From: Kitasatospora sp. SUK 42
GTDB lineage: Bacteria; Actinomycetota; Actinomycetes; Streptomycetales; Streptomycetaceae
Direction: 5' to 3'
NCBI RefSeq assembly: GCF_015776785.2
Contig: NZ_LFMD02000003.1
Coordinates: 1,072,854-1,136,853, forward strand
DNA: 64,000 bases
Below are positions 32,971-42,140 of the stretch, one piece after another; the first letter of the stretch is position 1, and every line of letters starts with the position of its first letter. Made by a program: the position numbers and the translations under genes. The notes beneath the pieces are model-generated. The model did no database searches. It had not been told where the DNA came from and saw only the letters and a program-made list of their open reading frames with translations.

Positions 32971-33137
32971 CATGACACGGGCGGCCTGCGAGCAACGCGG
33001 AAGGTCAAGGCGGGTGGCAGGACAGCGGGGGCGGCCGAGCCGACCAACCCGTGTCCGCACCACCCGCCTCGTGATCACCGCGCTGCTCGCCAGCGCCCGC
33101 CCTGCGGCCACCCCCGCCGCCTCGGCGGCCCGGGCTA

Positions 33138-34844
33138 CTACTTCTCCCAGCCGACCTTGCTGTAGTCCTCCGACGCGAGGCCGAAGGCCCCGTAGTTGGC
33201 GAGCCCCTTGCGGGTCGCCACCACGGCCGGCCGCTGGTAGAGCTCGACGGTGTGGCCGAGCTCCCAGATCCTGGCGTCCGCCTGGTTGTAGAGCTTCGCG
33301 GCCTCCACCGGGTCGACCGTGCCGGAGGCCTTCTTCAGCAGGTCGTCGATCTCCTGGCTGCCCAGCCGCGACGGGTTCTGGAAGGAGTTGTCGCCCACCG
33401 GCAGGCGGAAGTTGGCCAGGCTCTTGGAGTTCGGGAAGGAGTCGGTGTTGCGCCAGCTCGCGACGTCGAACTTGCCCGGGGTGATGTACTTGGAGAAGAA
33501 GTCGTTGGCGGCCACCTTGTCCAGGTCGACCTTGACCCCGACCCCCTGCCACATCGCCGCGGCCGCGGTGGCGAGGTCGAGCTGGGCCTGCGGGGTGCCG
33601 TCGCTGAGCACCCAGTGCAGTTCCAGCGACTTCCCGTCCTTGGTGCGCGGCTGCCCGCTGCCGGCCTCCTTCCACCCCGCGTCGTCCAGCAGCTTCTTGG
33701 CCACGGCCGGGTCGAACTTGGCCCAGTCACCGGAGTTGTCCTGGTAGCCGGCCTGGTTGGGCATGATGATGTGGTTGCCGAGCGGCTTGAACTCCACCGG
33801 CACCCCGTTGTTGGCGATCTTGATCAGCGCCGAGCGGTCGAGCGCCCTGCCGAGCGCCTGACGGACCTTCTGGTCCGCCAGCGCGCCGGTGCCGCCGAAG
33901 GAGATGTGCACCTCGTCCCACGGGCTGGCGGCCCGGATCACGGTGTCCTTGGCGTTCTTGAGCTGCCCGTACGCGGCGGCGGTACTGGCCGCGGCGAGGT
34001 CGATCTCGTTGTTGAGGTACGCCTGGACGCTCGCCGACTTGTCCATCACCCGGAAGGTGATCTTGTCGAGCTTGGCCCGGGTGCCCCACCAGGCCGGGTC
34101 CGGGACCAGGGTGAGGATCTGCGCGGTCTTGTCCGCCGTACCGACCTTGAACGGGCCCGCGGTGATCGGGATCTTCTCCACCCAGCCCTTGTTGAAGTCG
34201 TCCGGGGTGGAGATGGCGGCCGCCGGGATCAGCGGGCGGAACAGGTTCTGCCAGTCCGCGTACGGCTGCGCGAAGGTGACCTTCACCTCGGTCGGGTCGG
34301 CGCCCTGTTCGACGGCGGAGATCTGCTCGTAGCCGGACGGGTCGGCGATGCTGTACACGGGGTCCTTGCCGTTGCTGGTCTGCCAGTCCGCCTTGAAGTC
34401 CAGGTAGCTGAGCGGCTTGCCGTCCGACCACTTGGCCTTGGGGTTGAGCTTGTACGTGACGACCTGCGGCGAGGTCGAGGTGACCTTGGCCTCCACCAGG
34501 TAGTCGGGGTTCGGCTGGAAGGTGCCGGAGGCGTCCGTGCCGAACAGCCTCGGCTCCAGGGCGCGGATGAGGTTCACCGTGTCGGTGTACGTACCGCCGT
34601 CCACCTGGAGCGGGTTCCACTGGGTGATCCACTGGTCCAGCTGGAAGCGCACCTCGCCGCCGTCCTTGATCTGGTCCAGCGGCTTGGCGTTGATGTCCTG
34701 GGAGTCCTGTCTCGGCGGCTCGCTCTTGGCCACGTTGTCGGCCGAACCGCCACCGCCCGAGGTGCACGCGGTGACCGCCAGTGCGACGGCGGCGGCGAGC
34801 ACGGCCGCCCGGCCGAGACGGCGGGCCGTGGTGGAAGCGTCCAT
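33138..34844 (-). CDS. ABC importer substrate-binding lipoprotein (SBP_bac_5, oligopeptide type)
   Basis: A 568-residue lipoprotein. The signal peptide ends in the lipobox AVTAC with C27, followed by a Gly/Ser-rich tether. The rest is a family 5 binding protein: LDQWITQWNPLQVDGGTY, YTYKLNPKAKWSDGKPL-type region, QAYLNNEIDLA, DQKVRQALGRALDRSAL. It delivers peptides or similar substrates to a membrane transporter. The permease and ATPase genes start 328 bp away on the other strand, so this is a divergently transcribed importer locus. An AGGGGGA-type binding site precedes the ATG. Confidence 0.88.
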   Translation of the reverse strand: MDASTTARRLGRAAVLAAAVALAVTACTSGGGGSADNVAKSEPPRQDSQDINAKPLDQIKDGGEVRFQLDQWITQWNPLQVDGGTYTDTVNLIRALEPRLFGTDASGTFQPNPDYLVEAKVTSTSPQVVTYKLNPKAKWSDGKPLSYLDFKADWQTSNGKDPVYSIADPSGYEQISAVEQGADPTEVKVTFAQPYADWQNLFRPLIPAAAISTPDDFNKGWVEKIPITAGPFKVGTADKTAQILTLVPDPAWWGTRAKLDKITFRVMDKSASVQAYLNNEIDLAAASTAAAYGQLKNAKDTVIRAASPWDEVHISFGGTGALADQKVRQALGRALDRSALIKIANNGVPVEFKPLGNHIIMPNQAGYQDNSGDWAKFDPAVAKKLLDDAGWKEAGSGQPRTKDGKSLELHWVLSDGTPQAQLDLATAAAAMWQGVGVKVDLDKVAANDFFSKYITPGKFDVASWRNTDSFPNSKSLANFRLPVGDNSFQNPSRLGSQEIDDLLKKASGTVDPVEAAKLYNQADARIWELGHTVELYQRPAVVATRKGLANYGAFGLASEDYSKVGWEK

Positions 34845-35172
34845 GAGGGTCCCCCTGGGAATCGTGACGGGAGTTGGGCCGCGAGAGGCATGAGTCGGCT
34901 TGAGCGTGGGCACTCAATCCGGCACCGAGCCAGCCGAACGTAACAGCGGATCAGATTCGCCACCAGGGGGAGGAACGCACACCTGATCCAAAAGCCACAC
35001 GCGGCAATGCCACCGCAACACCACCGCCGCACCCCGGTGCTTCACTCTGACCTGCGTTTTCCCAACTTATCTGCCGCTCCCGCCATCTGACGCCCCGACC
35101 GGGCCCGACCGAAGGCCACCATCCGATGCCCACCAGACGCGTCGGCCCCACCCTCACCCCGGGCGGCCGCTG
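34845..35172. other. Divergent promoter region of the oligopeptide-type importer
   Basis: No gene is seen. It must hold promoters for the binding-protein gene (left) and the permease operon (right). The bases are less GC-rich than the genes, with short stretches such as AACTTATCTGCC. I see no strong dyad. Confidence 0.5.
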
Positions 35173-36153
35173 ATGCTCCGCTACCTGGCGAAACGGCTGA
35201 GCTACTACGCGGCACTGCTCATCGCCGCCGTGTTCCTGGCGTACGCGATCTCCGCGGGCGCCCTCCAGCCGCGCACCTACTTCGACGCCAAGCTCCCCCG
35301 CCCGTCCGCCGAATCGGTCGAACGGCAGCTCACCGCGCTCAACCTGAACGACCACACCCCGGTCGTCGAGCGCTTCGGCCACTGGGCCGGCGGTCTGCTG
35401 CACGGCGACCTCGGCCGGACCATCCACGACACCCCGGTCACCGACGACTTCGGCCGCCGGGTCTGGGTCTCGCTGCGGCTGCTGCTGCTCGGCAGCCTGC
35501 TCGGCACCGTCCTCGGCGTCGTCGCCGGGGCGTGGAGCGCCGTCCGCCAGTACCGGCTCTCCGACCGGCTGCTCACCGTGGCCTCCTTCGTCCTGCTCTC
35601 CACCCCGGTCTTCCTGGTCGCGCTGTTCCTCAAGAACGGCGCGATCGCCGCCAAGGACGCGGCCGGCCACGAGGTCATCCCGTTCACCGGCTACGAGACC
35701 CCCGGACTCACCGGCGGAATCGGCGCCCACCTCGCCGACTGGGCGCTGCACCTGCTGCTGCCCACCATCTCGCTCGCCCTCGGAGGCCTCGCCACCTACA
35801 GCCGCTACCAGCGCGGCATCATGCTCGACGTGCTCGGCTCCGACTACCTGCGCACCGCCGAGGCCAAGGGCCTCACCCGCCGCCGGGCCCTGCTCAAGCA
35901 CGGGCTGCGCACCGCCGTGATCCCGATGTCGACCATGTTCGCCTACAGCTTCCTGGGCATCTTCACCGGTGCCATCTTCACCGAGACGATCTTCGGCTGG
36001 CACGGCATGGGCGAGTGGCTGATCCAGTCGATCAACGAACAGGACGTCAACTCGGTGGTGGCGATCAACCTGTTCACCGCCGTCGTCGTGCTCGCCTCCG
36101 GCTTCCTGGCCGACACCCTGCACGCCGCCCTCGACCCGCGCGTGCGGTCCTGA
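35173..36153 (+). CDS. ABC importer permease, DppB/OppB type
   Basis: A 326-residue inner membrane protein with about six transmembrane helices: the first at 8-28, then helices after VWVSLRLLLLGSLLGTVLG. The binding-protein-dependent transport motif (EAA loop) is DYLRTAEAKGLTRRRALLKHGLR, near 225-250. It is the first gene of a three-gene operon; the following gene starts 17 bp after its stop. The ribosome binding site is weak, so the true start could differ by a few codons. Confidence 0.92.
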   Translation: MLRYLAKRLSYYAALLIAAVFLAYAISAGALQPRTYFDAKLPRPSAESVERQLTALNLNDHTPVVERFGHWAGGLLHGDLGRTIHDTPVTDDFGRRVWVSLRLLLLGSLLGTVLGVVAGAWSAVRQYRLSDRLLTVASFVLLSTPVFLVALFLKNGAIAAKDAAGHEVIPFTGYETPGLTGGIGAHLADWALHLLLPTISLALGGLATYSRYQRGIMLDVLGSDYLRTAEAKGLTRRRALLKHGLRTAVIPMSTMFAYSFLGIFTGAIFTETIFGWHGMGEWLIQSINEQDVNSVVAINLFTAVVVLASGFLADTLHAALDPRVRS

Positions 36154-36169
36154 CCGGAGGTGGCCTGAC

Positions 36170-37192
36170 ATGACCGTCGTCACTGCCGGATCCACCACTC
36201 CGGCCCCCGCCCCCGCCGGGCGCCCCCGGGCCACCGGCCGGGGCCGGCTCGTCCTCGCCCGGCTGCTCGCCGCCCGCGGCGCCGTCGTCGGCGCCGTCCT
36301 GATCCTGCTGCTGTTCGCGCTCGCCTTCGGCGGCCCGTACCTCACACCCTGGGACTACGCCACCCCCGACTTCACCGCCCTGCACCAACCCCCCTCCGCC
36401 GCGCACTGGTTCGGCACCAACGGAGTCGGCCAGGACGTGTTCGCGCAGACCGTCCGCGGGCTGCAGAAGTCGCTGATCATCGGCCTGCTGGTGGCACTGT
36501 TCTCCACCGTGCTGGCCTCGCTGGTCGGCGCCTGCGCCGGCTACTTCGGGGGCTGGGCCGACCGGGCGCTGATGTTCCTGGTCGACCTGATGCTGGTCTT
36601 CCCCAGCTTCCTGATCATCACCGTGGTCTCGCCCCGGCTGCGCAGCAGCGGCTGGATCGCCTTCGTGCTGCTGCTCGCCCTGTTCAACTGGATGATCACC
36701 GCCCGGGTCGTCCGCTCGATGACCATCTCCCTGCGCGAGCGCGAATTCGTGCGCGCCGCACGGTTCATGGGGGTGCGGCCGCTGCGGATCATCAGCCGGC
36801 ACATCCTGCCGAACGTCGCCTCCTTCCTCATCGTCGACGCCACCATCGCGGTCGGCGGCGCGGTGATGAGCGAGACCGCGCTCTCCTACTTCGGCTTCGG
36901 CGTCCGGCCGCCGGACGTCTCGCTCGGCACCCTGCTCGCCGCCGGGACCAGCGAGGCCCCGGTGTTCCCCTGGATGTTCTACTTCGCCGCCGCGCTGCTG
37001 GTGCTGTTCGTGCTCGCCGTCAACCTGATCGGGGACGGGCTGCGCGACGCCCTCGACCCCACCGCCGGGGGCGCTCCCCGGCGCTTCCGCCGTTTCCGCC
37101 GCTCCGGTAGTGCCACTCGTTCCAGCCGCTCCACTCCTTCTAGTTCCAGCCACTCCAGTCGTTCCAGCCGCCCGCAGAGGAGGCGTCCGTGA
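36170..37192 (+). CDS. ABC importer permease, DppC/OppC type
   Basis: A 340-residue permease with the N-terminal OppC region (LVLARLLAARGAVVGAVLIL), the extracellular loop with HWFGTNGVGQDVFAQTVRG, and the EAA loop EFVRAARFMGVRPLRIISRHILPN. About six helices are seen. The tail after ALDPTAGG is unusual: Arg/Phe and then Ser-rich (TRSSRSTPSSSSHSSRSS), encoded by an imperfect TTCCAGCC-type repeat, and is probably disordered. Its stop overlaps the start of the ATPase gene (GTGA). Confidence 0.9.
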   Translation: MTVVTAGSTTPAPAPAGRPRATGRGRLVLARLLAARGAVVGAVLILLLFALAFGGPYLTPWDYATPDFTALHQPPSAAHWFGTNGVGQDVFAQTVRGLQKSLIIGLLVALFSTVLASLVGACAGYFGGWADRALMFLVDLMLVFPSFLIITVVSPRLRSSGWIAFVLLLALFNWMITARVVRSMTISLREREFVRAARFMGVRPLRIISRHILPNVASFLIVDATIAVGGAVMSETALSYFGFGVRPPDVSLGTLLAAGTSEAPVFPWMFYFAAALLVLFVLAVNLIGDGLRDALDPTAGGAPRRFRRFRRSGSATRSSRSTPSSSSHSSRSSRPQRRRP

Positions 37193-39267
37193 CCACCACC
37201 GCTGTCGAGACCCCGCTGCTCGCCGTCCGGGATCTGCGGGTGGACTTCGCCGGACCGCACGGCCCGGTGCCCGCCGTACGCGGGGTGGACCTCACCCTGC
37301 GGCGCGGCGAGACGCTCGGCATCGTCGGCGAGTCGGGCTCCGGGAAGTCCGTCACCGCGCTGTCCGTGCTCGGACTGCTGCCCGCGACGGCCCGGGTCAG
37401 CGGCTCGGTGCGGCTCGACGGCCGGGAGCTGGTCGGACTGCCCGGGCGGGACCTCGCCGCGATCCGCGGCCGCCGGATCGCCATGGTGTTCCAGGACCCG
37501 CTCTCCGCCTTCACCCCGGTCTACCGGATCGGCGACCAGATCGCCGAGGCGGTCCGCGTCCACCAGCGGGTCGACAAGCCCACCGCCCGCCGCCGGGCCG
37601 CCGAACTCCTCGACCTGGTCGGCATCCCGGCACCCGACCGGGCCCTGGACAGCTTCCCGCACGAATTCTCCGGCGGCATGCGCCAGCGCGCGATGATCGC
37701 CATGGCGGTCGCCAACCAGCCCGACATCCTGCTCGCCGACGAGCCCACCACCGCGCTGGACGTCACCATCCAGGCCCAGGTGCTCGACGTGCTGCGCACC
37801 GCGCAGCGGGAGACCGGCGCGGCCCTGGTCCTGGTCAGCCACGACCTCGGGGTGATCGCCGGCACCGCCGACCGGGTCGCGGTGATGTACGCGGGCCGGG
37901 TGGTCGAAACCGCCGGGGTGGACGCCCTGTTCGAGGCGCCGCGCCACCCGTACACGCTCGGACTGATCGGCGCGCTGCCCCGGCTGGACGGACGCGGCGG
38001 CGCCCTCGTACCGATCCCCGGCACCCCGGCGCCGATGGCCGAACTGCCGCCCGGCTGCCCGTTCGCCGCGCGCTGCCCGCTGGCGGAGGAGCGCTGCTCG
38101 ACGGCCGAACCCGCGCTGGGCGGGGACGGCGGGCACCAGGCCGCCTGCGTGCGGTCGGCGGAGCTGGCCGAACGACGGCCCGCGCCGAGCGAGGTGTACC
38201 CCGTACCGGAACTGCCGGACGCCCCGGCCGCCGGCCCGGCCGACCACTCCTCACGGGCGCCGGTGCTGGCGGTGAGCGGACTAGGCAAAACGTTTCCGCT
38301 GCTCAAGGGCACAGTGTTCAAGCGCCGGGTCGGCGAGGTCTACGCGGTGGACGGCGTCGACCTGGACCTGAGGGAGGGCGAGACCCTCGGCCTGGTCGGG
38401 GAGTCCGGCTCCGGCAAGTCCACCACGCTGTTCGAACTGCTGAGGCTCGGCGCCCCCGAGACCGGCCGGATCGAACTGCTCGGCCACGACACCGCCCGAC
38501 TCACCCGGGCCGAGGCCCAGCGGCTCCGGGCCCAACTCCAGATCGTCTTCCAGGACCCGATGGCCAGCCTCGACCCCCGGCTGCCGATCGGCGACATCAT
38601 CGCCGAACCCCTGCGCGCCCAGCGCGCACCGCGCGAGGAGATCGCCCGCCGGGTGCCCGAACTGCTGCGCCAGGTCGGTCTGGACCCGGACCACGCCGCC
38701 CGCTACCCGCACCAGTTCTCCGGCGGGCAGCGCCAACGGGTCTCGATCGCCCGGGCGCTCGCCGTCCGGCCGAAGCTCCTGGTGCTGGACGAACCGGTCT
38801 CCGCCCTGGACGTCTCCATCCAGGCCGGGGTGCTCAACCTGCTCCAGTCGCTCAAGGCCGAGCTCGGGCTCTCGTACCTGTTCGTCTCGCACGACCTCTC
38901 GGTGATCCGGCACCTCGCCGACCGGGTCAGCGTGATGTACCTGGGTCGGACGGTCGAACAGGGAGAGGTCTCCGCGGTCTTCGACCGGCCCCGGCACCCG
39001 TACACCCGGGCGCTGCTCTCCGCCGTCCCGCTGCCCGACCCCGCCGCCGAGCGCGCCCGGGACCGGATCCTGCTGGCCGGGGACCCGCCCTCGCCCACCG
39101 AGCGCCGCACCGGCTGTCCCTTCCGCACCCGCTGCCCGCTGTACGCCCGGCTCACGGAGGCGGCGGACCGGGCGCGGTGCGAGCAGGAGCGGCCGGCCCT
39201 CGACGGCGACCGGGCCGACGCGGACCACCGGGCCGCCTGCCACCATCCGGAGGACTCGTCGGACTGA
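37189..39267 (+). CDS. Fused double ABC ATPase, DppD-DppF type
   Basis: A 692-residue protein carrying two complete nucleotide-binding domains, normally two separate proteins. Domain 1: Walker A GESGSGKS near 47, signature FSGGMRQR, Walker B ILLADEPTTALD. Domain 2 begins near 365: Walker A GESGSGKST near 404, signature FSGGQRQRVSIARAL, Walker B LLVLDEPVSALD. Each domain ends with the oligopeptide-transporter C-terminal motif with cysteines (GCPFAARCPLAEERC and GCPFRTRCPLYARL), which in DppD/OppD-type proteins can hold an Fe-S cluster. It powers the importer encoded by the two permease genes just upstream. Confidence 0.93.
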   Translation: MTTTAVETPLLAVRDLRVDFAGPHGPVPAVRGVDLTLRRGETLGIVGESGSGKSVTALSVLGLLPATARVSGSVRLDGRELVGLPGRDLAAIRGRRIAMVFQDPLSAFTPVYRIGDQIAEAVRVHQRVDKPTARRRAAELLDLVGIPAPDRALDSFPHEFSGGMRQRAMIAMAVANQPDILLADEPTTALDVTIQAQVLDVLRTAQRETGAALVLVSHDLGVIAGTADRVAVMYAGRVVETAGVDALFEAPRHPYTLGLIGALPRLDGRGGALVPIPGTPAPMAELPPGCPFAARCPLAEERCSTAEPALGGDGGHQAACVRSAELAERRPAPSEVYPVPELPDAPAAGPADHSSRAPVLAVSGLGKTFPLLKGTVFKRRVGEVYAVDGVDLDLREGETLGLVGESGSGKSTTLFELLRLGAPETGRIELLGHDTARLTRAEAQRLRAQLQIVFQDPMASLDPRLPIGDIIAEPLRAQRAPREEIARRVPELLRQVGLDPDHAARYPHQFSGGQRQRVSIARALAVRPKLLVLDEPVSALDVSIQAGVLNLLQSLKAELGLSYLFVSHDLSVIRHLADRVSVMYLGRTVEQGEVSAVFDRPRHPYTRALLSAVPLPDPAAERARDRILLAGDPPSPTERRTGCPFRTRCPLYARLTEAADRARCEQERPALDGDRADADHRAACHHPEDSSD

Positions 39268-39319
39268 TCACATTGAGTGCTGGCATGAATGCGATTCGGT
39301 GGATCGGCCTGGTGGCGTG

Positions 39320-39325
39320 TACTGT
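39320..39325 (+). promoter_or_regulatory. -10 element of tRNA-Lys copy 3
   Basis: TACTGT ends 15 nt before the tRNA, as in the other three copies. No good -35 is seen. Confidence 0.5.
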
Positions 39326-39340
39326 CTTCCACGTCAGCAA

Positions 39341-39414
39341 GCGCCGCTAGCTCAGTTGGTTAGAGCAGCTGACTCTTAATCAGCGGGTCCGGGGTTCGAG
39401 TCCCTGGCGGCGCA
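39341..39414 (+). tRNA. tRNA-Lys(CTT), copy 3
   Basis: The sequence is identical to copies 1, 2 and 4 over 74 nt. The upstream leader (CTTCCACGTCAGCAA) is almost that of copy 2, but the terminator is different. Confidence 0.97.
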
Positions 39415-39425
39415 CATGGCAAGGT

Positions 39426-39464
39426 CTCAGGCCGTCCACTCCGGTGGGCGGCCTGAGGCGTTTC
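39426..39464 (+). terminator. Terminator of tRNA-Lys copy 3
   Basis: A 14-bp stem (39426-39439 with 39444-39457, one T-G wobble) and TCCG loop, followed by GCGTTTCC. It is unrelated in sequence to the terminators of copies 1 and 2. Confidence 0.8.
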
Positions 39465-39485
39465 CGGGGGTGGTAGACCTTCCCC

Positions 39486-40136
39486 GTGACCTCCGCCGAC
39501 ATCCGCCCCCTGCCCGAGGAACTCCTGCTGCTCTGCGCCGACCCGGCGCGCGGCCGGTTCCTCAACCCGTCCTCCCACCTCAACCAGGTGATCGCCGGCG
39601 CCGTCCTCGCCGAACTGCTCCTGACCGGCGCGATCACCGTCGAGAAGCAGCGCATCACCGGCTACCAGCCCTTCGGCGCGACGGACGAGGTCGCGGCCGG
39701 GGTGCTGGCCCGGCTGGAGTCGAAGGGCAAGAGCCGCTTCCGGCCCTGGCTCTTCGAGGCGGTCCGCTGGATACCTGAGCGGCCCGGCTACCGGTTCCAC
39801 CTCGACCGGCTGGTGGCACAGGGGTACTACACCGTCGAGGAGAAACGCTTCCTCGGCCTGCCGGTGCGGCGCCACCTCCCGACCCGGCCCGACCTCGCGC
39901 GGCAGACGGCCGCGCGGGTGGCCGCCACCCTGCTGGCCCGCGACGGCGGGGCCGGACGGCCGACGGCCGAGCGGGACCGGCAGCTGGCCGGACTGATCGA
40001 CGTGGCCGGACTGGAACGCCGCCTCTACCCCGGCCGGGACGGCGCACCGATCAGACGCGCCGCCGGCCGTCTGGCCCGGGAGCTTCCCGTTCCGCAGGCG
40101 GTCCGGAAGGCCGTCGAGCGGATGTCCGGCAACTGA
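39486..40136 (+). CDS. GPP34 (GOLPH3-like) family protein
   Basis: A 216-residue cytoplasmic protein of the GPP34 family. The typical run is PLPEELLLLCADPARGRF, LNQVIAGAVLAELLLTGAI, EKQRITG and LVAQGYYTVEEKRFLGLPVRRHLP. Eukaryotic GOLPH3 binds phosphatidylinositol-4-phosphate; many actinomycete paralogues have no known role. Start is GTG at 39486; the gene follows tRNA-Lys copy 3 and ends next to a 20-bp tandem repeat. Confidence 0.88.
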   Translation: MTSADIRPLPEELLLLCADPARGRFLNPSSHLNQVIAGAVLAELLLTGAITVEKQRITGYQPFGATDEVAAGVLARLESKGKSRFRPWLFEAVRWIPERPGYRFHLDRLVAQGYYTVEEKRFLGLPVRRHLPTRPDLARQTAARVAATLLARDGGAGRPTAERDRQLAGLIDVAGLERRLYPGRDGAPIRRAAGRLARELPVPQAVRKAVERMSGN

Positions 40137-40150
40137 GCCGGGAGGCCTCG

Positions 40151-40228
40151 GCGGGTCCGGCGGGTTCTCAGCGGGTCCGGCGGGTGTTCAGCAGGTCCGG
40201 CGGGTCCAGCAGGTCCGGCCGGTCCTCA
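40151..40228. repeat. 20-bp tandem repeat ending in a stop codon
   Basis: Four units of 20, 20, 18 and 20 bp (type GCGGGTCCGGCGGGTTCTCA) fill the space between the GPP34 and hydrolase genes. The TCA closing the last unit is the stop of the hydrolase gene on the minus strand. Confidence 0.85.
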
Positions 40229-41134
40229 GCGGGTGTCGAGGATCGCGGAGGCGACCGCGTCCGGGCGGTCGAACATCACCAGGTGCCCGGCCGGGGCCGT
40301 CGTCCGGTAGTCGGCTCCGAGCAGCGCGGCGAGCTCCCGCTGCTCGGCCAGCCAGGTCTCGGTGCGAACGGTCCGGCAGCCGTCGTCGGCGGCCAGCACG
40401 GTGACCGGCAGGTCCTCGGGCAGCGGCCGGGTGAGCCGCAGCTCGTCCAGCTCGGCGGCCATGTCGAGGAAGCGCCCGTTCTCCCGGAGCAGTGCGCGCA
40501 GCGCCCGCCCGGTGCGGTAGCAGTGCCGGACCAGCGGCGCCGGGGCGAGGTCCTCCCGGCGGACGGTGGACAGCCGGGCGGTCACCCGGCGCACGGTCGG
40601 GCCGAACAGGTACGGCACCGCGAGGGCCCTCGCGGCGCCCGCCACCGTCCGGGCCGCCAGGTCGCGCACGGCGGGTGCCGGGTACGGGCGGGCCATCGGT
40701 GCGACGCTGCTGTCGACCAGGACCAGCCCGGCGGTCCGCTCGGGGTGCAGCCGGGCGAAGCCCTCGACGTGGAAGCCCGCGACCGAGTGGCCGGCCACGG
40801 TGCAGGGCCCGCGCAGCCCGAGGCCGTCCAGTACCGCCCGGATCCGCTCGGCCTCGCCGGCCACCGTCGGGGCGGGCCGCCCGGTGGCGGGCTCGGCGGC
40901 GCTCAGCCCGTAGCCGGGCCGGTCGAAGCGGACGACGGTGCGGTACGGGGTGAGGAACGGGACCACGAGGTCCCAGTCGAACCAGCTGCTGCCCAGACCT
41001 CCGGTGAGGAGGCAGACCGGCCCGCTGCCCTCGGTGCGGACGTGCAGCGGCACGCCGTCGATCCGCAGGAAGCACGCCCGGACCTCGGGTCCGTCGGGGG
41101 TGTCCGGGGTCCCCGGTCGGTTCGGGGCGGTCAT
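40226..41134 (-). CDS. Alpha/beta hydrolase
   Basis: A 302-residue alpha/beta-hydrolase fold enzyme. Oxyanion region LTGGLGSSWFDWDLVV, nucleophile elbow VAGHSVAGFHVEG (Ser near 102), acid loop VLAADDG and histidine APAGHLVMFDRPD near the C-terminus are all present. It belongs with esterases and haloperoxidase-like proteins; the substrate is unknown. Its ATG overlaps the stop of the upstream DUF998 gene by the ATGA arrangement, so the two are co-translated. Confidence 0.88.
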   Translation of the reverse strand: MTAPNRPGTPDTPDGPEVRACFLRIDGVPLHVRTEGSGPVCLLTGGLGSSWFDWDLVVPFLTPYRTVVRFDRPGYGLSAAEPATGRPAPTVAGEAERIRAVLDGLGLRGPCTVAGHSVAGFHVEGFARLHPERTAGLVLVDSSVAPMARPYPAPAVRDLAARTVAGAARALAVPYLFGPTVRRVTARLSTVRREDLAPAPLVRHCYRTGRALRALLRENGRFLDMAAELDELRLTRPLPEDLPVTVLAADDGCRTVRTETWLAEQRELAALLGADYRTTAPAGHLVMFDRPDAVASAILDTR

Positions 41135-42015
41135 GTCGGCCTCCGTTCCAGGGTCGGCCCGGCCCGCCACGGCGCCCCGGCGGGATCGTCCGGTCCATCG
41201 GGGAGGGCCTTCGAGCGGGGCCCTGCACCGCCCCCGGCACCGGCTCCTGAACCGGTCCCTGAACCGACATCCGAACCGGCCTCCGAGCGGGCGACGCCGA
41301 GGGCCAGCACGCCCAGCCAGAGCGCGACCAGCAGCACCTGGAGCCGCTGGCCCGCGCCGAGCGCCCAGGTGCCGCGGCCGGTCTGGAAGGCCGCGATCGC
41401 GGCGAGGCTCCAGGCGGTGGCGAGCAGCTCGGCGCCGAGCAGCCAGGGCCCGAACCGGCGCACCGGCGGCCACCAGCCGTGACGGCGGGCGGCCACGGTG
41501 AGCGCGGCCATCCCGGTGAGCGCGCCGAGCATGGCGAGACTGCTGCTGACGGCGTGCGCGGTGTGGGTGGCCGGGACGAGCCCGGCGGTCTCACGGGCGG
41601 CGCACATCTCGTCGCTGGTGGGAGTGCAGCTGAGCGGCAGCCGGGAGTCGGCGGCGGTCGCGGCGCCGAACAGGGCCAGGGCGGACCAGCCGACCAGCGC
41701 CCAGCGCCTGCCGCCGGGGCTCCCGGGGCTCTTCGCCTGTCCGGTGGCCAGGGCCACGACGGCGGCGGCGAACACGCAGAGCCCGGCGGCCAGGTCGGTG
41801 GCCCGGAAGAGCCCGCCCAGCGGCTGGTCCTCGGCGGCGAGTTCGCTGATGTACGCCTGCACCGGGTCCAGTCCGGTGCTCAGCACGACCTCCAGCACCC
41901 AGGCGGTGTACGCCACGGCGCTGAGCAGCAGCAGGGCCGCGACCGCCGTCCGCGCACGGGGCCGTCGCGGCCGGGGGCGTCGGGGGTGGGGGTGTCCGGG
42001 CTGGAGGCTGGGCAC
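41131..42015 (-). CDS. DUF998 family membrane protein
   Basis: A 294-residue integral membrane protein with about six helices. The DUF998 pattern is visible in YISELAAEDQPLGGLFRATDL near 55-75 and DSRLPLSCTPTSDEMC with paired cysteines and the histidine-bearing THTAHAVSSSLAML region. The C-terminal 40 residues are Gly/Ser-rich. The function is unknown. It is the first gene of a two-gene unit with the hydrolase; a lipid-related role for the pair is possible but unproven. Confidence 0.8.
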   Translation of the reverse strand: MPSLQPGHPHPRRPRPRRPRARTAVAALLLLSAVAYTAWVLEVVLSTGLDPVQAYISELAAEDQPLGGLFRATDLAAGLCVFAAAVVALATGQAKSPGSPGGRRWALVGWSALALFGAATAADSRLPLSCTPTSDEMCAARETAGLVPATHTAHAVSSSLAMLGALTGMAALTVAARRHGWWPPVRRFGPWLLGAELLATAWSLAAIAAFQTGRGTWALGAGQRLQVLLVALWLGVLALGVARSEAGSDVGSGTGSGAGAGGGAGPRSKALPDGPDDPAGAPWRAGPTLERRPT

Positions 42016-42119
42016 CGTTCCACCCTAACCGGCCGCGAACTTCGCCCCAACCGGGAGGAAACGGGCGCCCGGAGCATCGGGCGGGGAGGAGGTGGTTCGG
42101 GGCACACCTCGGACTCGTG

Positions 42120-42125
42120 TATTGT
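42120..42125 (+). promoter_or_regulatory. -10 element of tRNA-Lys copy 4
   Basis: TATTGT ends 15 nt before the tRNA, the same distance as in copies 1-3. TTCGGG 18 nt upstream is a weak -35. Confidence 0.5.
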
Positions 42126-42140
42126 TTTCCAGGTCAGCAG

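Larger units (their letters stand above)
32724..33137. other. Region between the LysR gene and the ABC binding-protein gene
   Basis: No gene is supported. It holds a CGAACC-rich repeat, a T-rich stretch (CTCTTTTTTTCC near 32810) that could end transcription, and a GGGCCC hairpin. Both flanking genes end here, so no promoter is required. Confidence 0.6.

Noticed and set aside
32885..33484. Plus-strand gene between the LysR and binding-protein genes
   Set aside because: The frame runs into the antisense of the binding protein, lacks a ribosome binding site and is Arg/Pro/Ser-rich throughout.
34951..37153. Long minus-strand open frames antisense to the permease genes
   Set aside because: They are Gly/Gln/Glu/Asp-rich shadows; the plus strand encodes clear ABC permeases with correct motifs.
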